From: Sipunculus nudus
Lineage: Eukaryota; Annelida; Sipuncula; Golfingiida; Sipunculidae
Length of the DNA stretch: 64,000 nucleotides
Direction of reading: 5' to 3'
Assembly (NCBI GenBank): GCA_026874595.1
Contig: CM049316.1
Span: forward strand, 63,655,176-63,719,175
Within the stretch, counting starts at the first letter, position 1; every line of letters starts with the position of its first letter. This document shows positions 24,538 to 33,230 of the stretch, one piece after another. The notes under the pieces are model-generated. The model did no database searches and was not told the DNA's origin. It saw nothing but the letters and a program-made list of their open reading frames with translations. Position numbers and translations under genes: made by a program.

Positions 24538-25879
24538 AATGCGAGCGAACGCATACATTTACCAAATTCCGCAAATAACATTACTGATTTTTATATTCTG
24601 ATCAGTTAAATCACACATGGAATTTCACCCGCTATGTTCCAACGCCCTACTAGGCCATGTTTTTTTTTCAAATTCATTTTAAAATTTTTGAATTCAGTAC
24701 TTAAATTTTTTTTTATGATTTTGGGGACTTTTTAAAAATTCATGAGCAGTCATAGCATTTTATTTAAATTATGTCTAAAAAGTCTCTCTTCCATGCGCTC
24801 TTTCTGTTGGTGAATCGGTAATGCTTTAATGAATTGCATCAAAAATAGTTAATTCCGAAGCCTTTTGGACATAACGACTTTTTACTTAGGTAAAAATTTG
24901 ATCTTCTGGAAGTGTAGGAACCTTGACATGGAATAACTGCAAAAAATCTTTCAGAATTGGTGTTATCAAAATCTCAGTAAATTATCAAGACAACCTTTAC
25001 TTAAAGTTTAATGTTCATTCAGTCATGTTGTTAGGCAAAGCTGTCCTAGCGACAACAGTCTGCATGCAGGATTAACGTATGGTTCACCGGTATTTGCCAC
25101 ACACTGTTTATATTCATTGTAGAACAATGGTTTTCACGAAATGTATTTCATACCGGTATATAACTTACCTGTGTGAATAATAAAACGCAGCCTCTCCGAC
25201 TGCCGCGTGAATCAGGAAGCAGCGGAGAAAACCAAGAGGACCCGGGATGTCTTCAGTAGCAGCTGAGAAGCCGACCTGGTACTGAAACCAGCAATAGAGA
25301 AGACTGCAGGGAACGCCGAGGAAGATCAGATTCTTCAGGGCCACGACAGCGGCCTCCTTCACTCGCTCTGGAGTTACCTGTAATGATTACCGTCGGTGAT
25401 TCATTCGTTCCACACCATCCGAGTCCGAGTGCAAGTCAGAGTCCATGCAGTTTTCGCGAGTCCAGCTCCAAATCCGAGTCCTTGAAGATCGTGTCTAAGC
25501 CTACTTCCTTCGAGTCCGAGTCAGTTGGATCCCGAGTCCAAGGAAAAAGATTTATAAAAAGAATTTTAAAATGGAACATTGAGATTGTATATATACATGT
25601 GTACTTTTATGTAAGTTTACACAGGCCTTTTACTTAAAGTTTAAATAACATTTAGCATTCGATGCAGACCTAAAGCTGGCTAAAAACAGTTTATTTTGTA
25701 ATATTCTTTTAGTAGTTTCCACATGAATGTCTTTATGGTACGTGACAGCCCTTTCCTTCTGCTGGACTCGAGTTGGACTTTCTCGAGTCCCTTCCTCCGA
25801 GTTCAAGTCCGAGTCTCTATAAAAGTGCTCTCCAAATCCGGACTCGTGTCCTTCATTACTGCTCTCTCTCTCTCCCTCA

Positions 25880-25937
<58 letters not shown>

Positions 25938-26784
25938 AAAGAATAAAAGCCTACCCGATCCTTCTGTATTTTGTATTTTTGCATCCATTTCGGCCTGTCG
26001 TAGAGATCAGCACTGACAAACAGCACGTTCCACAGCCAGAAGGGAACAAAGGCGCAAAGTGTGCTTCCTGAATAATAACAAAGTATTATTTTATCAGCTA
26101 ACATATACAAACAATGTACAGTAAGTGGGTAGTCTTCTTGGGTACGATGTGGAAAGAAAATCTGTGTGAGATACAAGATATACAAAGATTTAGCATAGCA
26201 AATTAATATAGTATTTCAGTTGCTGCCTCCGCCAGGGGGATATGCGGTAATTCCCGTTCAATTGTGTGTTTGTGTGTGTGATTGTTCACAACATTACTCA
26301 TGCAATCAGGAACAGAATCTCATGCAATGTTCAGGGCATTCCCGGAATGTGTTAAGGAAGGAACGATTAGATTTAATGTTGATCCAACAGCTTCTGTTGA
26401 TTCTGGAGCGTCATCAAGGAATATTCACAAAAGTGCAGTCACTTTTGCCCGAATGAACATGGGAATATGGACCAAAACATAAATGAATGGCTCAACGGTC
26501 TAGCCTCAGGCGCCGCGCATTGTGGCCTGGTCACCTGTTCAGGTCACGGTCGAACACCCAGCACCTCGGAGTGACGGTGTCCAGTGTGTTTGCAGAGCGT
26601 TTTTGAAACGTGTGAGCCGAGGTGAGTGGATGCAAACATTTCGGAGGCATGTATCCATTGGTATGCAGACGTCTAGTTCTTTATTTGTTCTGATTATTTT
26701 TTTTCCACTCCTACAAGAATAATTCTATTGCCTGTTTGATGAGATTTTACAAGAGATCTTGTTATCAGAATGTCATTAGACCAA

Positions 26785-26826
<42 letters not shown>

Positions 26827-28032
26827 TATAATAATAATAATAATAATAAAAGGTATAGGCAAACTTTTCAGGCACCGCGCGTCAATTTTAACCCCCTGCA
26901 TCAAAATTTGTTATTTCTGTTTTCTATAGAAACTTTCCAATTTTGAGCTTCAGCCGCTTGGACATTTCTTTCAAGAGTATACATTATACAACTTTGATAA
27001 GATTTCCATTGTTATGTAGTGCTTTTACCTCATTAGCAAAACAATTCTGTTATTATCATGCTTTTCCCTAATCATATGACATTTTTATCGAAACATACAA
27101 AAAAGGTAAAAAAAAAAAAAAAATCGCCCTCGTACACTGATTTCTGAAAAAAGTGTATGAGAACCTAACCTTTTTTGGGTCTTAAATTGGCAAGATATTG
27201 TTGGAGCATAGCTTCTGTCAAGTGATTTATTTCGCTACAACAAGCTTTGTCCAAATTCTCGTCTCTGATCAATATAACGTTTATACAGTGTGGTTGAATT
27301 CCTAGGGACGTTAATACAGGGTGAACGGGGGTAAATATCCTCTCACTGCTATTCAGAGAATTATTTTTATATACAGGAAATGAATTACAGACTTTAGTAC
27401 CATTTCTGCGTTTATTTTGAAATATTATATATCTAAAGGTTGTTTAGAATTAACCTATACTTGAATAATAATAGCTTATTTTCTAAAAAAACCTTATAGT
27501 ATATATACTTGAAATTTGTCAAACAGTAAATGTGTGTATATTTTATTATATAATTATAAAAGGGTTGCCCCCTCTTAGACTGGCCCAGTCAATGAAATGG
27601 CTCTTAATTGTTGCCTCTGACAGAAAAAACCAGACGTTCTCCCACTGTATCGCACGTACTGCCACCTCTCGGTTACTTCTATAACTAATTACCACTCTCT
27701 GACCCTCTTATTTTGTGATAAGAGTTGGTACTGAGTTACGTCTATCGGTACATTGAACAACGTTTTATTTTAAGCATTTTAGTAGTAAACATAAATACAC
27801 TAAAGCCCAGGCAGGGCTAGCCCCATTTTGATTATACCCTCCCAAGCCTGCGAGTCATCCTCCCACCCTGAAGATTTAAAAGATATTTTAAAAGAAAATG
27901 TTTGTTGAACTGACTGAAAGACAAACACTATCTTCACAACAGGCTGGACTTACCACATATGTTCATTAGCAGATCACTGTAGCCAAACCATCCTCGGAGC
28001 TGTTCCCAGGCAACGCTAACCCCAGACGACAT
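22338..28032 (-). CDS. FAXDC2: FAXDC2-like fatty acid hydroxylase, five coding exons
   Basis: Spliced model: exons 28032-27954, 26067-25955, 25377-25169, 24436-24164 and 22491-22338. All introns are GT-AG with compatible phases (1,0,2,2), giving 828 nt, 275 aa and TGA. The family comprises membrane di-iron hydroxylases/desaturases of the ER that act on sterols, fatty acids or sphingolipids. Visible: hydrophobic segments near residues 23-45, 73-97, 112-130 and 170-200; FYYSHRLLYY at 129-138; HKIHH at 146-150; YAHP at 162-165; HSGYHLPF at 205-212; SPEFHDYHH at 215-223; LDRLHG at 236-241. SPEFHDYHHLKFNQ and HSGYHLPF favour FAXDC2 over methylsterol monooxygenase 1. The length is shorter than vertebrate FAXDC2 (about 330 aa), mostly at the N terminus. 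Odd: the second histidine of box 1 is Tyr137, and the usual LHGTD is LHGTS. Substrate unknown; catalytic competence is uncertain because of Tyr137. Confidence 0.9.
22492..23514. other. Intron 4, distal part
   Basis: No repeat family identified; small frames are random. Confidence 0.4.
23515..23770 (-). mobile_element. tRNA-derived SINE copy in intron 4
   Basis: On the minus strand a tRNA-like head (GTGGTTCAGGGCCAGCGCAC, then CTCAAGGCCGGGAG, then a degenerate B box GATTTCAAATC) is followed by about 200 bp shared with 47935-48192. The tail includes GCGCTCTGCAGGCTTAAT and GGTTCCTCG. The A-to-B box spacing is tRNA-like but there is no tRNA acceptor stem. Confidence 0.65.
23930..24070. repeat. 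Dispersed repeat, CTGCCATTTTGCGTA family, copy 1
   Basis: Shares GTGGTCC, GGGGCTGCCATTTTGCGTA and a GGATGTTACAGGTCGC-like end with 51300-51555 and, less well, with 57640-57815. Lies in intron 4. Confidence 0.55.
24164..24436 (-). CDS. FAXDC2: FAXDC2-like coding exon 4, histidine-box core
   Basis: 273 nt, completing Arg134 and running to the first two bases of Lys225. It carries HKIHH, YAHP, HSGYH and HDYHH, the metal-binding core. The acceptor is ATCTTCCCAG, with (ATT)n then (TTC)n just upstream in the transcript. The donor is GTATGT, immediately after HDYHHLK. The frame stays open past this donor as unrelated intron sequence, and upstream into the microsatellite; neither extension is coding. 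Confidence 0.93.
24451..24539. repeat. (AAT)n/(AAG)n compound microsatellite at the exon 4 acceptor
   Basis: AAT repeats (24451-24507, one AAC interruption) followed by AAG repeats (24508-24539). In transcript orientation this is (CTT)n(ATT)n ending 14 nt before the exon 4 splice junction, so it occupies the polypyrimidine-tract and branch-point zone. Confidence 0.95.
24540..25168. other. Intron 3 remainder
   Basis: AT-rich intron; nothing recognised. Confidence 0.5.
25169..25377 (-). CDS. FAXDC2: FAXDC2-like coding exon 3
   Basis: 209 nt, residues 65-133 plus two bases of Arg134. It starts VTPERVKEAA and ends FYYSH, the first histidine of box 1. The acceptor is ATTACAG and the donor GTAAGT. 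Two hydrophobic segments lie within it. Confidence 0.92.
25415..25545. repeat. GAGTCC-type short-period repeat, copy 2
   Basis: Imperfect GAGTCC/GAGTCA hexamer repeats in intron 2, about 40 bp upstream of the exon 3 acceptor in transcript orientation. Confidence 0.65.
25765..25850. repeat. GAGTCC-type short-period repeat, copy 3
   Basis: GACTCGAGT and CGAGTCC words in intron 2, next to the (CT)n tract. Copies 2 and 3 may be halves of one interrupted element. Confidence 0.6.
25862..25932. repeat. (CT)n microsatellite in intron 2
   Basis: Nearly pure CT repeat; (GA)n on the transcribed strand, beginning 22 nt after the exon 2 donor. Confidence 0.95.
25955..26067 (-). CDS. FAXDC2: FAXDC2-like coding exon 2
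   Basis: 113 nt, residues 27-64. It contains the first hydrophobic segment (CAFVPFWLWNVLFVSAD) followed by KYKIQKDR, which matches the RYRIQ stretch of vertebrate FAXDC2. The acceptor is TTATTCAG; the donor is GTAGGC, weaker than the others. A long (GA)n tract on the sense strand begins 22 nt inside the following intron. Confidence 0.85.
26222..26482 (+). mobile_element. Dispersed element 'A', copy 1
   Basis: Core words TGTTCACAACATTACTCATGC, GGGCATT, and CGTCATCAAGGAATATTCAC also occur at 36483-36850 and 46500-46840. Preceded by a GT-rich stretch. Lies in intron 1. No coding capacity; class unknown. Confidence 0.6.
26484..26600 (+). mobile_element. tRNA-like SINE head in intron 1
   Basis: TGGCTCAACGGTCTAGC resembles a pol III A box and GGTCGAACACC a B box, about 60 nt apart (wider than in a tRNA). 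No cloverleaf closes. Probably a SINE fragment. Confidence 0.4.
26787..26847. repeat. (AAT)n microsatellite
   Basis: AAT repeats with one TTA interruption, abutting the MITE at 26848. Confidence 0.95.
26848..27174 (+). mobile_element. MITE family B, copy 1
   Basis: Starts AAAGGTATAGG and ends GAGAACCTAACCTTTT. Its interior (AACTTTCCAATTTTGAGCT, GACATTTCTTTCAAGA, GTAGTGCTTTTAC) is shared with 50202-50483, where the terminal inverted repeats are perfect. Lies in intron 1. Confidence 0.75.
27175..27950. other. Intron 1, unassigned part
   Basis: AT-rich intron sequence. I see no gene, repeat or RNA here. Confidence 0.5.
27954..28032 (-). CDS. FAXDC2: FAXDC2-like coding exon 1
   Basis: Encodes residues 1-26 plus the first base of Gly27. 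The ATG at 28032-28030 is in a CACAATGTC context and opens MSSGVSVAWEQLRGWFGYSD. The exon ends at a perfect donor, GTAAGT (27953-27948). A polypyrimidine-rich TTCTTTTAG acceptor lies 16 nt upstream of the ATG, so the 5' UTR is probably split by a further intron. Confidence 0.8.
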
Positions 28033-28047
28033 TGTGACGGAAGTACC

Positions 28048-28440
28048 CCTAAAAGAATCTAGAGAAGTTAAGCTTAATCTTGAAATTATCCTCTTAATTA
28101 ATTAATTAAGACAAAAACTTATCAGGAATTAAGCGGACCTGATCAGGTTATTTTCAAATGCATTGTATTTATGCCGCGATTTCTTTTCACCAGATTCGCA
28201 GATTATAATTTACGTATAAGTGTATTTTTAAGCGGAATCTCATTCACGTCTGTATTGGAGTTACTACGCACACTGCGCCGACTCTGACCCAACTGAGTAC
28301 TACTCTGCTGTTTAGGTTTTATTGGCGTCACAATCTGACCCCCACAATGCACAGCGGCTTCTACATACACCAGCGGCGTAGGTAAAAATATATTGAAGAG
28401 GGCAATGTAGTCCGTTAAATATGTTGGATATGAATTGTTT
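28048..28440 (-). promoter_or_regulatory. Probable 5' UTR and promoter region of the FAXDC2-like gene
   Basis: Upstream of the ATG exon lies a TTTTAG acceptor at 28050-28049, then about 200 nt of AT-rich sequence. Beyond that is a GC-richer stretch (28255-28425) with GCATTGTGGG, GACGCCAAT and GGCGCAGTGTGCG on the sense strand. No TATA box is obvious. The GC-richer stretch is about 70% identical by eye to 42515-42680 on the plus strand, so it is part of, or has been copied as, a dispersed repeat. Promoter function is inference. Confidence 0.35.
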
Positions 28441-28917
28441 CAAGACAAATTATATAAAGATGAGTGTTTTTGTGGAAAGAACTTTACAGAATAAGTAATA
28501 TTTTGTAAGCATACTCATATGAAATATAAATAAAAGATGTTTCCTTGAAATGTAATAAATTTTAATTATAAAGTTTGACAGTTGAGACGAGTAGTCCCGG
28601 CCGTTAGACAGTGCCCATTTGGAAGAGATTCGTTTCGAGTAGAAACGATCTCCGGCGAAAGGGTTGTCAGCGGAGCAGACGACATATTTGATCCATGTCA
28701 TGCATGCTGCCTGTTGACCTCTTTTAGTATTGGTTGTACCCACCTCATTTGCCGCCTGAAATTAAACTCAGCAGACGACAGATAAGAGTGGTGGTTTATC
28801 AAAGTGTTATATATGGACTTAAGGGTTAACGATATAAAAATGCATATTTCCTTTTCAATACGAACACGAAAGGTGATATAATAAACAAACATGAGGATAC
28901 ATGTGTTTTATATGATG
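28441..28917. other. No feature seen
   Basis: Upstream flank of the FAXDC2-like gene. GC-richer at 28580-28700, without an exon I can support. Confidence 0.35.
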
Positions 28918-29075
28918 CAGAAGCGGATCCAGGTGGGGTCCCGGGGGTCCCGCCCTCCCCCCCCCAAGCAACTTTTTTAAGGGTTTCACATAATATTTTG
29001 CGGCTTGGATTCCCCCGTTTCCGGACCTGGGGACCTTATTTTTAGTTTTTCATTAGTCCTCCTGGGCTGGTAATA
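28918..29075 (-). mobile_element. GGATCCGC-ended MITE, copy 1 (partial)
   Basis: Minus strand matches 38027-38209: CCCAGGAGGACTAATGAAAA, GGTCCGGAAA, poly(G) and closing GGATCCGCTTCTG. The opposite end is missing. Confidence 0.65.
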
Positions 29076-29990
29076 ACGACCATTTTTTCATGGTCCCAAT
29101 TCATTTTAGCTCCTTTCATCAGACCTCGTACAGACGCCCACCCCGAAAATGCAACTACTTAATACTTTATCAAGGTTTCGTTGGTGGCCGTAATTTGGAG
29201 GTTTTACTGTATGTATGTATACGTATATATATATACAATATTTACATAAAATCAAAAAAGAAATTACACCTTGTAAAATACTTGAACCAGTAATTCAATA
29301 ATCAGTTATTCAAACAAGAGACACAAACCTTTGAATCTACTGCATTCGGAATGAGCCGAAAACTAAGACATTTTAGGTACTTTCACCATCTTTCACGCCC
29401 TGAGCGCTCCGTTTATATTCTGTCTCTTTTTGTTATAGTCCCACTTACCAACACAGGGGCAAGGTACAAACGATTATCCAAATCATAACACGGTGTTAAT
29501 ACACTACATTATTAATGCCATGTCTATCCCATTAATCAGCAGATGACCTGGTCACAAGTTGAACGTCCTTATTACGGAAAGGCAGATCAAGGGCAAGTTG
29601 GCTCTAAATATAGACCTGTGAAGGCAGATGTACATGAATAACAAAAACGGTTGTATTGATCAAGGCTGGCTTTTTATTAATGTGCACAGACCGTTTCTTT
29701 TCATTCAATGGCAATGCTTCCCTATGCGAGGGCTTGCAGATTTAGTCGCTGGATTAAATCCAGATGCAGAATGCTGTGATTCTTTGTTTAGAAAAAAAGT
29801 ATGCATATTTTTCAAAGAAGATGAAATTCGCGTTCAACACTTCATATTGAAAAAATATGTAGATATCTTGAGTAAATCCTAATCTAATAAAGCTACAAAA
29901 TGCAATGTTTTCGCTTATTTTTAAGATGATATAATTAAATACAACAATTATTTTGTTTTTCAAAATAAAATAAAATTTTGCAACATCCAA
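29076..29990. other. No feature seen
   Basis: AT-rich; open frames up to 84 codons without recognisable protein. Confidence 0.4.
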
Positions 29991-29992
29991 GA

Positions 29993-30365
29993 CTCCTCAT
30001 TAAAAATCAACATCGACCGTTTTGAATGTACAAAATGCACAATCTCCTCACTAAAATCAACATCGACCATCCTAAATGTACAAACTACTCAATCTCCTCA
30101 CTAAAATCAACACCAGCCATTCTAAATGTACAAACTGCTCAATCTCATTATAAAAATAAAATCCAACCATTCTTAATGTACAAACTTCTCAATCTCCTCA
30201 TTAAAATAAAATCCAACCATTCTACATGTTCAAACTACTCAATCTCCTCACAAAAATCAACACCAACCATTCTAAATGTGTAAACCACTGAATCTCCTTA
30301 CTTAAATCAACACCAACCTTTCTAAAAATGCAAATTGCTCAGTCTCCTCACTAAATATAACACAT
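29993..30365. repeat. ~51-bp tandem array, about seven units
   Basis: Unit words: CTCAATCTCCTCACTAAAAT, CAACACCAACCATTCTAAATG, TACAAACT. Because 51 is divisible by 3, one frame stays open for 85 codons; this is a period effect, not a gene. Confidence 0.9.
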
Positions 30366-31339
30366 GCACAGAACTCTTAACGTGCAAAACACACTGAATA
30401 TCTGAAAACTCATAAAAACGCAGATGATGCGATGATGACATAATCAGCCTCTCAAATAATAGGCCTAGCTATTATTGATTACTCCCTTTTCAAGGTACAG
30501 CATTCGATAACAAAATCGGACCGAAGGACCAAAATGATGTAATCCAATTTGACAGTAATAGAGCATATGTTTTTGAATAGAGATGTTTGTGAACAAGCAT
30601 CCGACGTGTTTTTCCTTTATTCCACCCAACACCTGGTAATCATATCTGGGATATCCAACTTCTTCCGGCTGGACTAAAGTAGGCCTATATCTTCATTGGT
30701 TCACCTCCGCGATCACGGGATATTTACTTGTCTGATAGCTGGGCGGGCCCTTTCTTTGGACAAGCCGGGGTGTCTCACGCGCAGGCGGGTGTGAAAGTCT
30801 TTGAAGTCGTTTGTTGCGATTTTCTTTTCGTCCGTGTTTTGACCTCATGCGTCGGCGATTTGACCCCCTCTGTGCAGCCTTGTCTTTCAGGGGTCGTTTC
30901 ACTAGCTGTCTGTTGGGTGATGCAAGCTATACAGACAGCTCAGGGTCTTTTCCTTTGATCTTTGACAATGTTGCTTTTGTACAGGATTGCTTATAACCAG
31001 TCATGTATCTAATTGTCTTCATACCTCATCAAGGAGCCCGGCAGTTTTTAAAAATATCAGGGTTATTTTTATCAATTTTTATCAGACATACTTCTGTCTG
31101 CATGAAAGGGATACTTCATGGGCCTATAGATAGTACCGAGGCCGAATGCCGTATTTGTTCATTATAGAAAAAAAACGATTTTGGGCGGCCCATCAAGTTT
31201 TTTTAATGGTTACTAAGCATAGACATGCGCGCTTTATGTATGGTGCATGTCACACCTTTATGTGCGTGTGAATGTGCGCGTGTGTGTGTCTGCAAACCCT
31301 CTACTGGCATAATCTCCAACGTACGATATAAACAAGTGA
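30366..31339. other. No gene seen
   Basis: GC-richer 30690-30960 has overlapping frames on both strands (one Arg/Lys-rich on the minus strand), none recognisable. A CCAAT box context (TTCATTGGTTC) at 30692. Confidence 0.3.
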
Positions 31340-33230
31340 CCCATGGGTCATGACGCTCAGCTGAATGGGAAGAGATTCGCAAAAGGAAATTTTATCATCT
31401 GAATGGTAGTATATACCCATTCAACTGAAGCATCAAACAGATTAACCAACAGGCCAAGATTGTGTCTGTATTTATATATCTCAAAAATAGAGAAAAAATG
31501 CGTAAAAAATACAGGTGGCTCCACCAGTCTGCAGAAACTAATAAAAAGACTTATGGTCAATATGCATGCAAAGAATCATGGTGATCTCTGCATTAGTTGT
31601 TTAGATACTTCAGCTTTTGTATCAAATTGTCCATTATTCTGAGGGATACTTCGGAGTCCTATAGCTTGAAGGATGTGGGAAACAGAGACCTAATTTCAGG
31701 TTTCCACAGACACTTTTCATGGGCCTCCTTGCATGACAAGAATGAAGATTCTAGGTCCAGTTGTTACGATTTGTACCCTGTTGACAGATAACCTATTCTT
31801 TAAAGGTCTCAAAAATAGAGAAAAGAATTCGTAAAAATTTGAAAAAAATAGAGGTGGCACACCCAGTCTGCAGAAACTGATGGAACACCTCATGATCAAT
31901 ATGTATGCCAAAAATCATGACCATCAGTGTTGTAGTTATTGAGATACTGCAGTTTTTGTATCAAATGTTTCATTATTATGGGGGGGGGGGGGGTATTTTG
32001 GAGCCATACAGCTTAAAGGATATGGGTAACAGAGACCTGATTTCAGGTTTTCATGGAGGCTTTTCATGGGTCTCCCTGTGTGTCAAGAATGAAGATTCTA
32101 GGTCAAGTTGTTATGATTTGGGCCCTGTTAACAAATGTTCATAACTTTAAAGGACTCAAAAATAGAGAAAACTATTCGTAGAAAAAGCTTAACAAATACA
32201 GGTGGTGCCACCAGTCTGCAGAAACTGATGAAACACTCCATGATCAATATCCATGCAAACAATTATGGGGATATCTGCATTAGTTGTTCAGATACTTCAG
32301 TTTTGTATCAAATTTTCCATTATTCTGAGCTGTACTTTGGAGTGCCATAGCTCAAAGGATATGGGTAACAGAGACCTAATTTCAGGTTTCCATGGAGACT
32401 TTTTATAGGCCTCTCAGAATGTCAAGAATGAAGATTCTAGGTCCGGTCTTAACGATTTGTGCCCTGTTAACAGATTTTCACATTTTTAAAGACATTAAAA
32501 ACAGAGAAAACAATTCGTAAAGAATTGAAAAATACAGGTGGCGCCACCAGTCTGCAGAAACTGATGGAACACTCAATGATCAATATGTATTCCAAAAATC
32601 ATGACCATCAGTGATGTAGTTAAGGAGATATTGAAGATTTTGTATGAAATTTTTGTCTATTTTTTTGGGTATTTTGGGGCCCCATAGCTCAAAAGATATG
32701 GGTAACAAACGCCTAATTTCAGGTTTCCATGGAGACTTTTCATAGGTCTCTCACTGTGTCAAGAATGAAGATTCTAGGTCCAGTCTATACGATTTGTGCC
32801 CTGTTAACAGATGTTATTATTTTTAAAGGTCTCAAAAATAGAGAAAACTATTCGTAAAAAATCGGAAAGTAGGAACTGCAGGAACTGATGGAACATCTCA
32901 TGATCAATATGTATGCCAAAAATCATGACCATCAGGAATGTAGTTAATGAGATATTGAAGTTTTTGTATGAAATTTTAGACTATTCTGGGGGTACTTTTG
33001 GGCCCCATAGCTCAAGGAATTTGGGTAACAGAGACCTAATTTCTGGTTTCCAATGAGATTTTTTATGGACCTCTCAGAATCTCAAGTTACAAGATTCTAG
33101 GTCCAGTGGTTACGATTTGTGCCTGGTTAACGGACAGACAGACGGACAGACAGACAGACGGACGACGGAAAAATAGTGATCGCTATAGCTCAGATGACTT
33201 ACCGTCAGCTGAGCTAAAAATAGTATTTTC
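31340..33230 (+). mobile_element. ~340-bp tandem array with GACGGACAGAC tail (pearl/Helentron-like)
   Basis: Units begin at CAAAAATAGAGAAAA near 31482, 31810, 32157, 32494 and 32833. Each contains CAGTCTGCAGAAACTGATGG, GATCAATATGTATGC, GATATGGGTAACAGAGACCT, CAAGAATGAAGATTCTAGGT and TGCCCTGTTAACAGA. After the last unit comes GTTAACGGACAGACAGACGG..., then GCTCAGATGACTTACCGTCAGCTGAGC (a hairpin). Tandem cores, an ACGG/ACAG microsatellite and a hairpin end are the architecture of bivalve pearl elements, considered non-autonomous Helentrons. Assignment by architecture only. Confidence 0.65.

Noticed and set aside
24437-24558. Upstream extension of exon 4 into runs of Leu and Ile
   Set aside because: It is translation of the intronic (ATT)n(CTT)n microsatellite before a clear acceptor.
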